DNA of 9,868 nt, taken from the NCBI GenBank assembly GCA_002722095.1, contig PBKG01000004.1:75583-85450 (forward strand), read 5' to 3'. Below the pieces are notes generated by a model. The model saw only the letters and a program-made list of their open reading frames with translations, was not told the DNA's origin and searched no databases. This DNA comes from Rhodospirillaceae bacterium. Its GTDB lineage: Bacteria; Pseudomonadota; Alphaproteobacteria; UBA8366. The position numbers and the translations under genes are program-made. Of this stretch, positions 1 to 7,252 are shown one piece after another; within the stretch, counting starts at the first letter, position 1, and every line of letters begins with the position of its first letter.

Positions 1-429
1 GTCGGCGCGTTCGGGAGTGGGCAATCCGAAATGGAAGCTCACGATCGGCGGCTTCGCCTCCAGTAGCGCCTCCAGCATGTCATCGTCTTGATTGAAGGAC
101 AGATAAATTTCGTCAAGCGATTGCGGCGTCTCGGCATCAAATTCATCCATATAAGGGCGGATTGTCTCCAGCCATGCGGCTTCTTTTTCCAAATTGCGTG
201 CCGAATGCTCATGGACAAAAAAATTGACGTTGTAGGGCCGATTGGTCGCATTTCGGGTTTCCGACATAACCGACGCCGCCTGCTCCGCATTGGATGCACC
301 CATGCCAACCGAGCCCAAACCACCCGCATTCGAAACGGCAGCCGCGAGAGCCGGCGTCGCGGTTCCCGCCATCGGTGCCTGAATAATCGGATGCGCGATA
401 TCGAACAATTCGGTGATGCGCGTTTTCAA
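1..429 (-). CDS. Nitronate monooxygenase family protein (2-nitropropane dioxygenase-like), N-terminal part
   Basis: This is the first 143 residues of an FMN-dependent TIM-barrel enzyme of the nitronate monooxygenase family; the rest lies beyond the left edge. Members oxidise alkyl nitronates such as propionate 3-nitronate, in the cytoplasm. Visible family signatures are PIIQAPMAG at residues 14-22 (the first FMN-contacting strand), AVSNAGGLGSVG at 31-42, NVNFFVHE at 67-74 and VSFHFGLP at 130-137. The start is TTG at 427-429: it gives the canonical N-terminus MKTRITELFDIAHPI, and no ATG or GTG occurs in frame before an upstream stop. A GGAGG lies 9 bases upstream. It is transcribed away from the helicase gene and has no evident functional link to it. 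The true substrate cannot be told from this fragment, and related enoyl-reductase-like flavoproteins share these motifs. Family assignment is secure; substrate is not. Confidence 0.88.
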   Translation of the reverse strand, partial: MKTRITELFDIAHPIIQAPMAGTATPALAAAVSNAGGLGSVGMGASNAEQAASVMSETRNATNRPYNVNFFVHEHSARNLEKEAAWLETIRPYMDEFDAETPQSLDEIYLSFNQDDDMLEALLEAKPPIVSFHFGLPTPERAD

Positions 430-482
430 ATCGGTTTTCCTCCCGCTACTGACCCCGTAAGGATAGAATAGTCTGCAGAATC
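430..482. promoter_or_regulatory. Divergent intergenic region with probable back-to-back promoters
   Basis: These 53 bases separate two divergently transcribed genes, so both should have promoters in or near them. On the plus strand TAGAAT (464-469) is a plausible -10 hexamer, but no good -35 stands at normal spacing. A start from it would leave a very short leader before the helicase ATG, where I see no clear Shine-Dalgarno sequence. On the minus strand TATTCT (470 to 465) lies 15 bases from TTGCTG (491 to 486), a weak -10/-35 pair partly inside the helicase gene. An 8-base palindrome, TCTGCAGA, spans 472-479. The elements are weak matches; promoter presence is inferred mainly from layout. 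Confidence 0.3.
439..443 (-). promoter_or_regulatory. Ribosome binding site supporting a TTG start
   Basis: On the minus strand GGAGG stands 9 bases before the TTG codon of the nitronate monooxygenase gene. It decides the start, because the reading frame contains no ATG or GTG between this point and the upstream in-frame stop. Confidence 0.7.
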
Positions 483-2957
483 ATGCAGCAAGCACTACGT
501 CTAAGCCAATCACAACACCCAAATGGCAGAAACGAGGAAACCGTTCTGCCAGATTCTTTCCGTGCCTGGTTTCAAGAACAGGGATGGCGACCCCACCGTC
601 ATCAGCTTGAAATGCTGGCAACCGCGCAAGCCGGCGCCCATGCGCTGCTCATCGCACCCACCGGCGGCGGCAAAACATTGGCCGGCTTCCTTTCCTCCCT
701 GATCGAGTTGGCAGAAACGGAATTCGAAGGCCTCCACACGCTCTATGTGTCGCCTTTGAAATCGCTGACACAAGATATCCATCGCAACCTGGAAATGCCG
801 ATTGAAGCGATGGACTTGCCGATAACGCTGGAAACGCGAACCGGAGATACGCCGCAAATCAAGCGCCAGCGTCAACGACGACGCCCACCCAACATACTGC
901 TAACGACGCCTGAAAGTTTGACACTGCTGCTCTCTTACCACGACGCGCACCGGATGTTCCGAAGCTTGAAAAGAGTTGTCGTCGATGAAATCCATGCACT
1001 TGCCGGCACCAAACGAGGCGATCAATTGGCGTTATGTTTGGCCCGCATTCAACAAATCGCCCCTGCATGCCAGCGGGTCGGTTTGTCCGCAACAGTCGCG
1101 TGGCCGGAAGATCTGACCTCCTGGCTAGCGCCCGATGCAAAATCTGAGTCGGTGACACGGATATTAGGCCGCGACGGCGCGGAGCCACGGGTTCGCATTC
1201 TGGAGAGTGCGGAGCCGATGCCTTGGTCCAGCCATTCGGCACTCCACGCTATGGGCGAAATCTATGAAGAGATTAAGAAGGCCGAGACCACGCTCGTGTT
1301 CGTCAACACCCGCGCCTTCGCCGAAATGGCATTTCAAGCGTTATGGCGGCTGAACGAAGATGGGCTCGCCATAGCGCTCCATCACGGGAGCTTGGAGAAA
1401 GAATTGCGGCGACGCGTCGAAGCCGAAATGGCCGCCGGTAAACTACGAGCCGTGGTCGCAACGTCGTCGCTGGATCTCGGTGTCGATTGGGCGGCGGTCG
1501 ATCTGGTCATTCAGGTGGGCGCGCCCAAAGGGGTCAGCCGCTTGGTACAGCGCATCGGCCGCGCGGGCCATTGCCTGGACACCCCGAGCCGAGCGCTTCT
1601 CGTGCCCGCCAACCGCTTCGAAGTGTTGGAATGCCGGGCAGCGCTGGAAGCTGTCTACGATGGTACGTTGGATGGCGACCCTCCTCGACCAGGCGGGTTG
1701 GATGTCCTCGCGCAACATATTCTAGCGATGGCTTGTTCCGGCGCCTTTTCCCAAGACGAAATGTACGAAGAAATCACGAGTGCCGCACCCTACGCCGACC
1801 TCCCCCGCAGCGATTTCGACGATGTACTGGCCTTTGTAGATCACGGCGGATACGCGCTCAGAACCTACAAACAGTGGCGCCGGCTAAAACGGCTTGAAGA
1901 TCGGCGATACAAGGTTGCTTCTCCAGCTGTTGCACGCCGGCTCAGAATGAATGTCGGTACAATTGTGGAATCGGTAAAACTCAAGGTTCGCCTTAATGGT
2001 GGGCGCTATTTGGGAGAGGTCGAGGAACATTTCGTACTCGGGCTCGAGATCGACGACACTTTTATTTTCGGCGGCCGGCTGCTCCGCTTCGAGGGTATTC
2101 GTGAGATGACCGTCGTCGCAAGCCCCGCCGCCGGCGACGAGCCTAAGATACCCGCCTATCAGGGAGGCCGCCTGCCGCTGACGACCCACCTCGCCGACAG
2201 GGTACGTGACATGTTGGCCGACCCGACACATTGGCCGAATTTACCGGATCAAGTGCGCGAATGGCTGTCGATCCAGCGTCACTGCTCGGTTATGCCACCA
2301 AGAGACGGGCTTTTGGTTGAGACGTTTCCCCGCGGCGAACGCGAATTCCTGGTCGCCTATTGCTTCGAAGGCCGCAACGCGCATCAGACGCTAGGCATGC
2401 TCCTCACCAAACGGATGGACCGGGCCCGGCTGGGACCGATCGGATTTGTCGCCACCGATTATGTGATCGCGATCTGGAGCATGCATCCCGCTACCGATAT
2501 CTCGGCCTTGTTCGACGAAGACATGCTCGGCGACGACCTCGAAGAATGGATGGGTGATTCATCGCTGCTTCGCCGTACCTTCCGTAATGTTGCCGTCATC
2601 GCCGGGCTCGTTGAACGGCAACATCCGGGTTCGAAGAAGACGGGCCGCCAGGTGACCGTAAGCTCGGACCTGATATACGACACGCTCCGCCGCCACGAGC
2701 CCGATCACATTCTATTGCGCGCGACGCGCATCGATGCGGCCCACGGCCTCACGGATATTCACCGCCTGGGCGACATGCTGAAACGAGTGAAAGACAAAAT
2801 TCACCATAGGAGGCTCGACCGTGTTTCGCCACTGGCCGTTCCGGTATTGCTCGAAATCGGCAAGGAACGGGTGGAAGGCGCCACATTCGATCTGATGCTC
2901 GACGAAGCGGAAGCGACTTTGGTCGCTGAAGCGATGGATCAGGCGCCCCAGCAATGA
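483..2957 (+). CDS. Ligase-associated DNA damage response DEXH-box helicase (Lhr-like)
   Basis: An 824-residue superfamily 2 helicase of the Lhr type, expected to move along single-stranded DNA 3' to 5' using ATP. Motifs in order: Walker A APTGGGKT at 58-65, YVSPLKSL at 88-95, TTPES at 141-145, Walker B DEIH at 168-171, SAT at 202-204, second RecA domain from about 255 (LVFVNTR at 271-277, HHGSLEKELRR at 300-310, ATSSLDLGVDW at 326-336), and motif VI QRIGRAGH at 356-363. After about residue 400 come the winged-helix, beta-barrel and DEAD-associated regions of this family, including the typical RNVAVIAGLVER and KTGRQVTVSSDLIYD stretches near the C-terminus. At about 820 residues it matches the short ligase-associated form rather than the roughly 1,500-residue Lhr. 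The ATG at 483 lacks a clear ribosome binding site, and the first 20 residues are poorly typical, but no other start exists before the conserved part. It overlaps pdeM by four bases. The usual partner ligase and exonuclease are not adjacent. Confidence 0.95.
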   Translation: MQQALRLSQSQHPNGRNEETVLPDSFRAWFQEQGWRPHRHQLEMLATAQAGAHALLIAPTGGGKTLAGFLSSLIELAETEFEGLHTLYVSPLKSLTQDIHRNLEMPIEAMDLPITLETRTGDTPQIKRQRQRRRPPNILLTTPESLTLLLSYHDAHRMFRSLKRVVVDEIHALAGTKRGDQLALCLARIQQIAPACQRVGLSATVAWPEDLTSWLAPDAKSESVTRILGRDGAEPRVRILESAEPMPWSSHSALHAMGEIYEEIKKAETTLVFVNTRAFAEMAFQALWRLNEDGLAIALHHGSLEKELRRRVEAEMAAGKLRAVVATSSLDLGVDWAAVDLVIQVGAPKGVSRLVQRIGRAGHCLDTPSRALLVPANRFEVLECRAALEAVYDGTLDGDPPRPGGLDVLAQHILAMACSGAFSQDEMYEEITSAAPYADLPRSDFDDVLAFVDHGGYALRTYKQWRRLKRLEDRRYKVASPAVARRLRMNVGTIVESVKLKVRLNGGRYLGEVEEHFVLGLEIDDTFIFGGRLLRFEGIREMTVVASPAAGDEPKIPAYQGGRLPLTTHLADRVRDMLADPTHWPNLPDQVREWLSIQRHCSVMPPRDGLLVETFPRGEREFLVAYCFEGRNAHQTLGMLLTKRMDRARLGPIGFVATDYVIAIWSMHPATDISALFDEDMLGDDLEEWMGDSSLLRRTFRNVAVIAGLVERQHPGSKKTGRQVTVSSDLIYDTLRRHEPDHILLRATRIDAAHGLTDIHRLGDMLKRVKDKIHHRRLDRVSPLAVPVLLEIGKERVEGATFDLMLDEAEATLVAEAMDQAPQQ

Positions 2958-3652
2958 GCACCGCCAATTTTCGCTTTCATGGCGAAAGGTTGATCGCCGA
3001 TCTTTCCGGTGCCTTGATTTGGCCTGCAACCGACACCGTCATCGTGTCGGACCTGCATTTGGAAAAAGGCTCGGCATTTGCCGAACGTGGGTTTTTGCTT
3101 CCTCCGTATGACAGTCGCGAGACGCTCTCGATGCTGGAGGATGTTTTGGAGCGTCATACAGGAAAACGCGTGATTTGCCTCGGTGATAGCTTCCACGATA
3201 GCTCGGCATTCGGACGCCTAGGAGTGGAGGAAAACGAAACCATCCAGCGGCTTGTTCAAGGCCGAGATTGGCTTTGGGTGGCCGGAAATCACGACCCCAA
3301 CCCGCCGAAAACCCTTGGAGGACAAGTCAGCCAAGAGCTTGCAATCGACAAATTGGTTTTTCGACATCAGGCAGAATTAGATAGTGGCGGCGGTGAAATA
3401 TCCGGACATTATCACCCCAAAGCTCGTGTTGAGGTGCGCGGCCGTCGCCTGAGCGCACCCTGCTTCGTTACAGACGGATCGGAAAAACTAATATTACCGG
3501 CATTTGGCGCCTACACCGGAGGGCTTGATGTCACCGATCCCGCAATTGACAACTTGTTCGCGCGCGGCTTTGACATTCACATGCTTGGACAACGCAAAGT
3601 CTATAGCTTTCCTAAATCAGCACTTGCTCCTTCACAGAATAGGCTACAATAA
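2954..3652 (+). CDS. pdeM: Ligase-associated DNA damage response endonuclease PdeM (metallophosphoesterase)
   Basis: A 232-residue calcineurin-like metallophosphoesterase, the usual companion of the ligase-associated helicase. All metal-binding motifs are present: DLH at 33-35 (within SDLHLEKG), GDSFHD at 77-82, GNHD at 111-114 and GHYHP at 151-155. AFAERGFLLPPYDSRETL, at about 41-58, is typical of the family. It should bind two divalent metal ions and cleave phosphodiester bonds. The endonuclease role is the family name's assignment; nothing in the sequence identifies the DNA substrate. The ATG overlaps the helicase stop codon as ATGA, so the two are probably translationally coupled and made in matched amounts. 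No rho-independent terminator is visible after the stop. Confidence 0.93.
   Translation: MSTANFRFHGERLIADLSGALIWPATDTVIVSDLHLEKGSAFAERGFLLPPYDSRETLSMLEDVLERHTGKRVICLGDSFHDSSAFGRLGVEENETIQRLVQGRDWLWVAGNHDPNPPKTLGGQVSQELAIDKLVFRHQAELDSGGGEISGHYHPKARVEVRGRRLSAPCFVTDGSEKLILPAFGAYTGGLDVTDPAIDNLFARGFDIHMLGQRKVYSFPKSALAPSQNRLQ
3624..3650 (+). promoter_or_regulatory. Candidate promoter for the cobalt/cobalamin operon
   Basis: TTGCTC (3624-3629) and TACAAT (3645-3650) are separated by 15 bases. The wider GCTACAAT matches seven of eight positions of the GCTANAWC -10 described for housekeeping promoters in Caulobacter, where spacing is shorter than in E. coli. It sits on the last codons of pdeM and would give a leader of about 75 bases before hupE. 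The 81-base gap (3653-3733) holds no convincing terminator and is too short for a cobalamin riboswitch. The -35 is poor, so this remains a candidate. Confidence 0.33.
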
Positions 3653-3733
3653 CCCTTCGTTGATTGTGCCATTGGCGCTGGTTTAGAGTGGTTCACTTAA
3701 CTCAATACTGCACCGCCGAGAAAAGTTCCGCAG

Positions 3734-4324
3734 ATGAATCGCAATATTTCGTTTGGCATTCTAATCGTTTTGGGCTTCACCGGCCTTAGTGGCGGTGCGT
3801 TCGCGCATAGCGGTGGCGCGCTTCCGTCGCCGAGTTTTATTACCGGCGCACTCCATGTTTTAAGCGGCTTCGATCATATTTTGGCAATGCTTGCCGTTGG
3901 CATTTGGTCAAGTCGACATGGCGCTCGTATCGAACGTTGGATGCCGGTCGTTTTCGTGGTCGCTACGGTTCATGGCGCGGTAATGGCCAGCAGCGGTCAG
4001 GCTCTCCCGGCAGCGGAAATAGGCACCGCAGCTTCCGTGACTATTCTCGGCTTATTGCTCGCTGCTTCGTTGACGCTCCGCTTACCGGTCGCCTTTTTCC
4101 TTGTTGCGGTATTCGCGGTGTTCCATGGATTTTCCCACGCTGAAAGTTTTGCCGATGACGTGAACTACGCAGACGCCGGGTTTGGAGCACTCGCCGCCAC
4201 TGTCGCGTTGCAGGCGGTGGGGATTTGCTTAGGCCGGCAGATTGAAAAACATCAACTGCCTGTTTTGGCGCGGGGTGTCGGGATAGGGTGCATCATTGCA
4301 GGTATTGTTTTACTCGCCAGCTGA
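3734..4324 (+). CDS. hupE: HupE/UreJ family nickel/cobalt permease, probable cobalt importer
   Basis: A 196-residue inner-membrane protein of the HupE/UreJ secondary metal transporter family. Residues 1-24 look like a cleavable signal peptide ending AFA, which would leave His25 at the mature N-terminus, as in other HupE proteins. Two family signatures are present: HX5DH at 41-48 (HVLSGFDH, with H41, D47 and H48) in the first mature helix, and FHGFSHAE at 130-137, which corresponds to the FHGxxHxxE-like motif of the fourth helix. Hydrophobic stretches near 34-58, 69-86, 94-115, 117-135, 147-166 and 178-195 suggest about six helices after cleavage. The family carries Ni2+ or Co2+. Cobalt is inferred here because the gene stands 29 bases upstream of a cobaltochelatase and no urease or hydrogenase genes are in view. 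The ATG follows only a weak purine stretch. Confidence 0.9.
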   Translation: MNRNISFGILIVLGFTGLSGGAFAHSGGALPSPSFITGALHVLSGFDHILAMLAVGIWSSRHGARIERWMPVVFVVATVHGAVMASSGQALPAAEIGTAASVTILGLLLAASLTLRLPVAFFLVAVFAVFHGFSHAESFADDVNYADAGFGALAATVALQAVGICLGRQIEKHQLPVLARGVGIGCIIAGIVLLAS

Positions 4325-4353
4325 TGTAGTTTTCGATCATAAGGATGGAGTAG

Positions 4354-5382
4354 ATGGCCGAAAATTACGGCATTATGATTTGCGGCCATGGGAGCCGCGA
4401 CGAAGATGCGGTTCGAGAATTCGCGACGCTCGCCGGCGGCTTGAAGACGCGCTTTCCCGATTGGCCGGTCGAATATGGCTATTTGGAGTTTGCGCAACCG
4501 ATCATCAAAGACGGATTGGGCAAACTTTCGGAGCAGGGTATCCGCGATGTGTTGGCCGTACCGGCGATGTTATTTGCCGCAGGTCATGTCAAAAATGACA
4601 TTCCATCAGTGCTCAATCGTTACCAAGCGGAAAATCCTGAAATAAATATCATTTATGGGGCCGAACTCGGTATTGACCCAAAGATGATCCGCGCGGCCGG
4701 GGAACGTATTAAGGAAGCCCTAGCCAGCAATCCTTCAGATATACCGCTCGAAGAGACGCTATTGATGGTGGTCGGGCGTGGCGCATCGGACCCGGACGCC
4801 AACTCCAACATCGCTAAAATTACCCGGCAACTCTGTGAGGGATTGGGCTTCGGCTGGGCCGAGACCTGCTATTCCGGTGTCACATTTCCGCTTGTAGAGC
4901 CTGGCCTGGAACATGCCACCCGGCTCGGCTACAAACGCATCGTTGTTTTTCCGTATTTTCTATTCACCGGCGTGCTGGTGAAACGAATTCATGATCACAC
5001 CGATATTGTCGCCGCACGCCATCCCGAGATCGACTTCGTTAAAGCTGGCTATTTCAACGACCACCCATTGGTACTCGATACGCTTGCCGAGCGCGTCCAC
5101 GATATTCTGGGCGGCGAAAACCATATGAATTGTCAGCAATGCAAATATCGCGATCAGATATTGGGCTTCGAGGATCAGGTCGGACTCGCCCAGGAAAGTC
5201 ATCACCATCACGTAGAAGGAATTGGCACCGGACATAGTCACGACCACAGTCACGATCACGGGCATGACCATACGCATGAGCACGGGCATGATCATAGTCA
5301 TGGGCATGATCATGATCACGGGCACCACCCCTACCCCCACGCGGATCATCCGCTCGGACCGCGTACTTTGAAGCAAATTTAG
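4354..5382 (+). CDS. cbiX: Sirohydrochlorin cobaltochelatase CbiX, long form with MXCXXC motif and His-rich tail
   Basis: This 342-residue class II chelatase inserts Co2+ into sirohydrochlorin (factor II), the committed step of the early-cobalt-insertion route to B12. The N-terminal half (about 4-125) carries the catalytic histidines: GHGSRD at 11-16 (H12) and AAGHVKND at 75-82 (H78). The second, homologous half (about 135-250) begins GRGASDPDAN and lacks the first histidine, as in other two-domain CbiX proteins. MNCQQC at 258-263 is an exact MXCXXC, the motif reported to hold a 4Fe-4S centre in Bacillus megaterium CbiX. The C-terminal tail from 283 to 332 contains 23 histidines, mostly as H-D/H-G/H-S pairs, and probably binds or buffers metal. 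The start is supported by AAGGATGGAG just upstream. Its neighbour HupE probably supplies the cobalt. Confidence 0.95.
   Translation: MAENYGIMICGHGSRDEDAVREFATLAGGLKTRFPDWPVEYGYLEFAQPIIKDGLGKLSEQGIRDVLAVPAMLFAAGHVKNDIPSVLNRYQAENPEINIIYGAELGIDPKMIRAAGERIKEALASNPSDIPLEETLLMVVGRGASDPDANSNIAKITRQLCEGLGFGWAETCYSGVTFPLVEPGLEHATRLGYKRIVVFPYFLFTGVLVKRIHDHTDIVAARHPEIDFVKAGYFNDHPLVLDTLAERVHDILGGENHMNCQQCKYRDQILGFEDQVGLAQESHHHHVEGIGTGHSHDHSHDHGHDHTHEHGHDHSHGHDHDHGHHPYPHADHPLGPRTLKQI
5233..5328 (+). repeat. Imperfect 6-base repeat tract encoding the His-X tail of CbiX
   Basis: This in-frame tract encodes residues 294-325 of CbiX, in which nearly every second residue is histidine. At the DNA level it consists of variants of CATGAT/CACGGG units. 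The 11-base string CACGGGCATGA recurs 24 bases apart (5257 and 5281), and a near copy follows 18 bases later. Such a tract could lengthen or shorten by slippage in multiples of two residues without breaking the frame. Both CAT and CAC codons are used, which suggests either age or selection against perfect repetition. Confidence 0.8.
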
Positions 5383-5420
5383 GCTACACTCGGCCCCCAA
5401 AAATCTTACCGTCGGTGCCG

Positions 5421-6032
5421 ATGGACTATATTCGCGACCCAGACGAAATTTACCGCCGCTCCTTTGAAATCGTTGCGGCGGAAACCGATATTTCCGGCTT
5501 GCCGTCGGATGCGGCGTCGATCGCGCATCGCATCGTCCATGCCTGCGGTATGCCGGACATCGTTGCCGACCTAAAAATTTCTGCAGGCGCTGTCGAAGCG
5601 GCCAAAGCCGCGCTTTCCGCCGGAAAACCTATCCTGGCTGACTGCACCATGGTCTCTTCAGGGATCATTCGCCAACGGCTGACAAACGAAAACGAGGTGA
5701 TTTGCACCCTGCCCGCCACGCCTTCGGCAGAATCGAATACTCGTTCAGCAAACGCGGTAGACGCCTGGCTACCTCATTTGGCGGGTGCGCTCGTTGCTAT
5801 TGGCAATGCCCCGACCGCGCTCTTTCGTCTCCTTGAGCTTATCGCGAACGATGGCCCTAAGCCCGCCGTGATCTTAGGATTCCCTGTGGGCTTTGTTGGG
5901 GCTGCAGAATCGAAATCGGCCTTAGCTGAGGGATCCCATGGCGTTCCCTTCATCACATTGCTCGGCCGGCGTGGTGGAAGCGCCATGGCGGCGGCGGCTG
6001 TGAACGCACTCGCAACGGAGAGTTCGAAATGA
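5421..6032 (+). CDS. cobH: Precorrin-8X methylmutase CobH/CbiC
   Basis: A 203-residue isomerase that moves the methyl group from C11 to C12 of (cobalt-)precorrin-8 to give hydrogenobyrinic or cobyrinic acid. The sequence aligns throughout with known CobH: DYIRD near the start, RIVHACG at 37-43 with H40 in the place of the catalytic histidine (His43 of Pseudomonas denitrificans CobH), NTRSA at 106-110, IGNAPTALF at 127-135, GFPVGFVGAAESK at 153-165 and GRRGGSAM at 182-189. The start is uncertain. ATG at 5421 is used here, but GTG at 5415, two codons upstream, gives MPMDYIRD, which resembles the N-terminus of other CobH proteins; neither has a good ribosome binding site. It follows cbiX by about 32-38 bases and overlaps cobL by four bases (ATGA). 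Confidence 0.95.
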   Translation: MDYIRDPDEIYRRSFEIVAAETDISGLPSDAASIAHRIVHACGMPDIVADLKISAGAVEAAKAALSAGKPILADCTMVSSGIIRQRLTNENEVICTLPATPSAESNTRSANAVDAWLPHLAGALVAIGNAPTALFRLLELIANDGPKPAVILGFPVGFVGAAESKSALAEGSHGVPFITLLGRRGGSAMAAAAVNALATESSK

Positions 6033-7252
6033 ACCGCTGGCTTTCCATCATCGGCATCGGTGAAGACGGTTATGATGCGCTTCCTCCCGTCGCACGCACG
6101 CTAATCGACGACGCGGAACTGGTCGTGGGAGGGAAACGCCACCTCGCGATGTTACCTAATGGCAATAGTGAACGATTGGCATGGGCATCGCCCATTCAAG
6201 ATGCGGCGGCCAACATCACCCAACATCGTGGCAATCCCACTTGCGTGCTCGCAACCGGCGATCCCTTTTGCTACGGCATCGGCCGGTTGATTTCGAACCA
6301 CGTGCCCATCGACGAAATTAACGTGATCCCCGCACCGTCGGCCTTCACGCTCGCCTGCGCACGCCTCGGCTGGAGTTTCGACGAGGTGGATTTTATTACC
6401 CTACACGGGCGACCTGACGCCTTGCTTGAACCCGCCATTCAACCGAACGCGAAACTGCTCATTTTGGCAGAAGGTGCGGACACCCCACTCGAGGTCGCGC
6501 GGCGATTAACCGAACGTGGCTTCGGCGATAGCGACCTCACGCTTCTCGAGCGGATGGGTAATGATGAAGAAGCACGCGAAACCGCAAAGGCGCGCGAATG
6601 GACAAAGGCAGATAGCGACCCGCTTCATGTGATCGCGGTCGATTGTATTGCGGGGCCAGAGGCAGATTGTCTTTCGCGCCTTGCCTGTTTACCCGATGAA
6701 GCCTTTGCGCATGACGGCCAGCTCACCAAGCAGGAAGTACGGGCTGTAAGCTTGACCGCGTTAGCGCCGGCGCCAGGACAAGTACTATGGGATGTGGGCG
6801 CGGGCTGTGGCTCGATCAGCATTGAATGGATGCGCCGCGACAAGCGCGCCCATGCCATCGCCATCGAAGGTGATAAGAAACGCCGCGCCCTTCTTGGCGA
6901 AAATGCCCTTAAGCTTGGGGTCCCTAATCTTGAAATTGTCGCCGGTGAGGCGCCGACAGCGCTAAAAGCTCTAGAAGCGCCAGATACCATCTTTATCGGT
7001 GGTGGAATCACTCAGGACGGAGTTTTCGATGCCTGTTGGCACGTACTTCCCGGTGGCGGCCGATTGGTCGCCAACGCAGTGACTTTGGAAAGTGAACAAG
7101 CCTTAGCTTCACTGCAAGAAGAGTACGGCGGCGACCTGACGCGGATTGCTATCAGCCGTGCGCAACCGATCGGCGGCAAAACCGGTTGGAAGCCCTTTAT
7201 GCCTGTGACTCAATGGCGCGTTACCAAAGCATCCGGGAAGGGTCAGGCATGA
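6029..7252 (+). CDS. cobL: Precorrin-6Y C5,15-methyltransferase (decarboxylating) CobL, CbiE-CbiT fusion
   Basis: A 407-residue bifunctional enzyme that uses two S-adenosylmethionines to methylate C5 and C15 and removes the carboxyl of the C12 acetate side chain, giving precorrin-8. The N-terminal CbiE domain (about 1-205) is a class III tetrapyrrole methyltransferase: IGIGEDGYDAL at 8-18, LVVGGKRHL at 31-39, ATGDPFCYGIG at 75-85 and PAPSAF at 101-106. The C-terminal CbiT domain (about 220-400) is a Rossmann-type methyltransferase and decarboxylase, with FAHDGQLTK at 226-234 and the SAM motif DVGAGCGS at 255-262. Length and order match other CobL fusions. GGAG lies 8 bases before the ATG, which itself overlaps the cobH stop. 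The stop overlaps the cobI start in the same way. Confidence 0.96.
   Translation: MNRWLSIIGIGEDGYDALPPVARTLIDDAELVVGGKRHLAMLPNGNSERLAWASPIQDAAANITQHRGNPTCVLATGDPFCYGIGRLISNHVPIDEINVIPAPSAFTLACARLGWSFDEVDFITLHGRPDALLEPAIQPNAKLLILAEGADTPLEVARRLTERGFGDSDLTLLERMGNDEEARETAKAREWTKADSDPLHVIAVDCIAGPEADCLSRLACLPDEAFAHDGQLTKQEVRAVSLTALAPAPGQVLWDVGAGCGSISIEWMRRDKRAHAIAIEGDKKRRALLGENALKLGVPNLEIVAGEAPTALKALEAPDTIFIGGGITQDGVFDACWHVLPGGGRLVANAVTLESEQALASLQEEYGGDLTRIAISRAQPIGGKTGWKPFMPVTQWRVTKASGKGQA

Noticed and set aside
88..471. Plus-strand open frame of 127 codons at the left edge
   Set aside because: It is a shadow of the minus-strand nitronate monooxygenase, whose FMN-binding motifs are clear.
3660..3700. 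Possible terminator after pdeM (GCCATTGGC and AGTGGTTCACT)
   Set aside because: The inverted repeats have stems of only four bases with one- and three-base loops, and no T-run follows, so neither is a credible terminator.
3653..3733. Possible cobalamin riboswitch upstream of hupE
   Set aside because: Such riboswitches are common before cobalt and B12 genes, but the gap is only 81 bases against the roughly 200 needed, and I see no B12-box-like conserved core here or in the 29- and 32-base gaps further on.
4960..5400. Antisense open frame of 146 codons opposite the end of cbiX, with a Met/Val/Ile-rich stretch like a membrane segment
   Set aside because: The hydrophobic run is simply the reverse complement of the CAT/CAC histidine repeats of CbiX.
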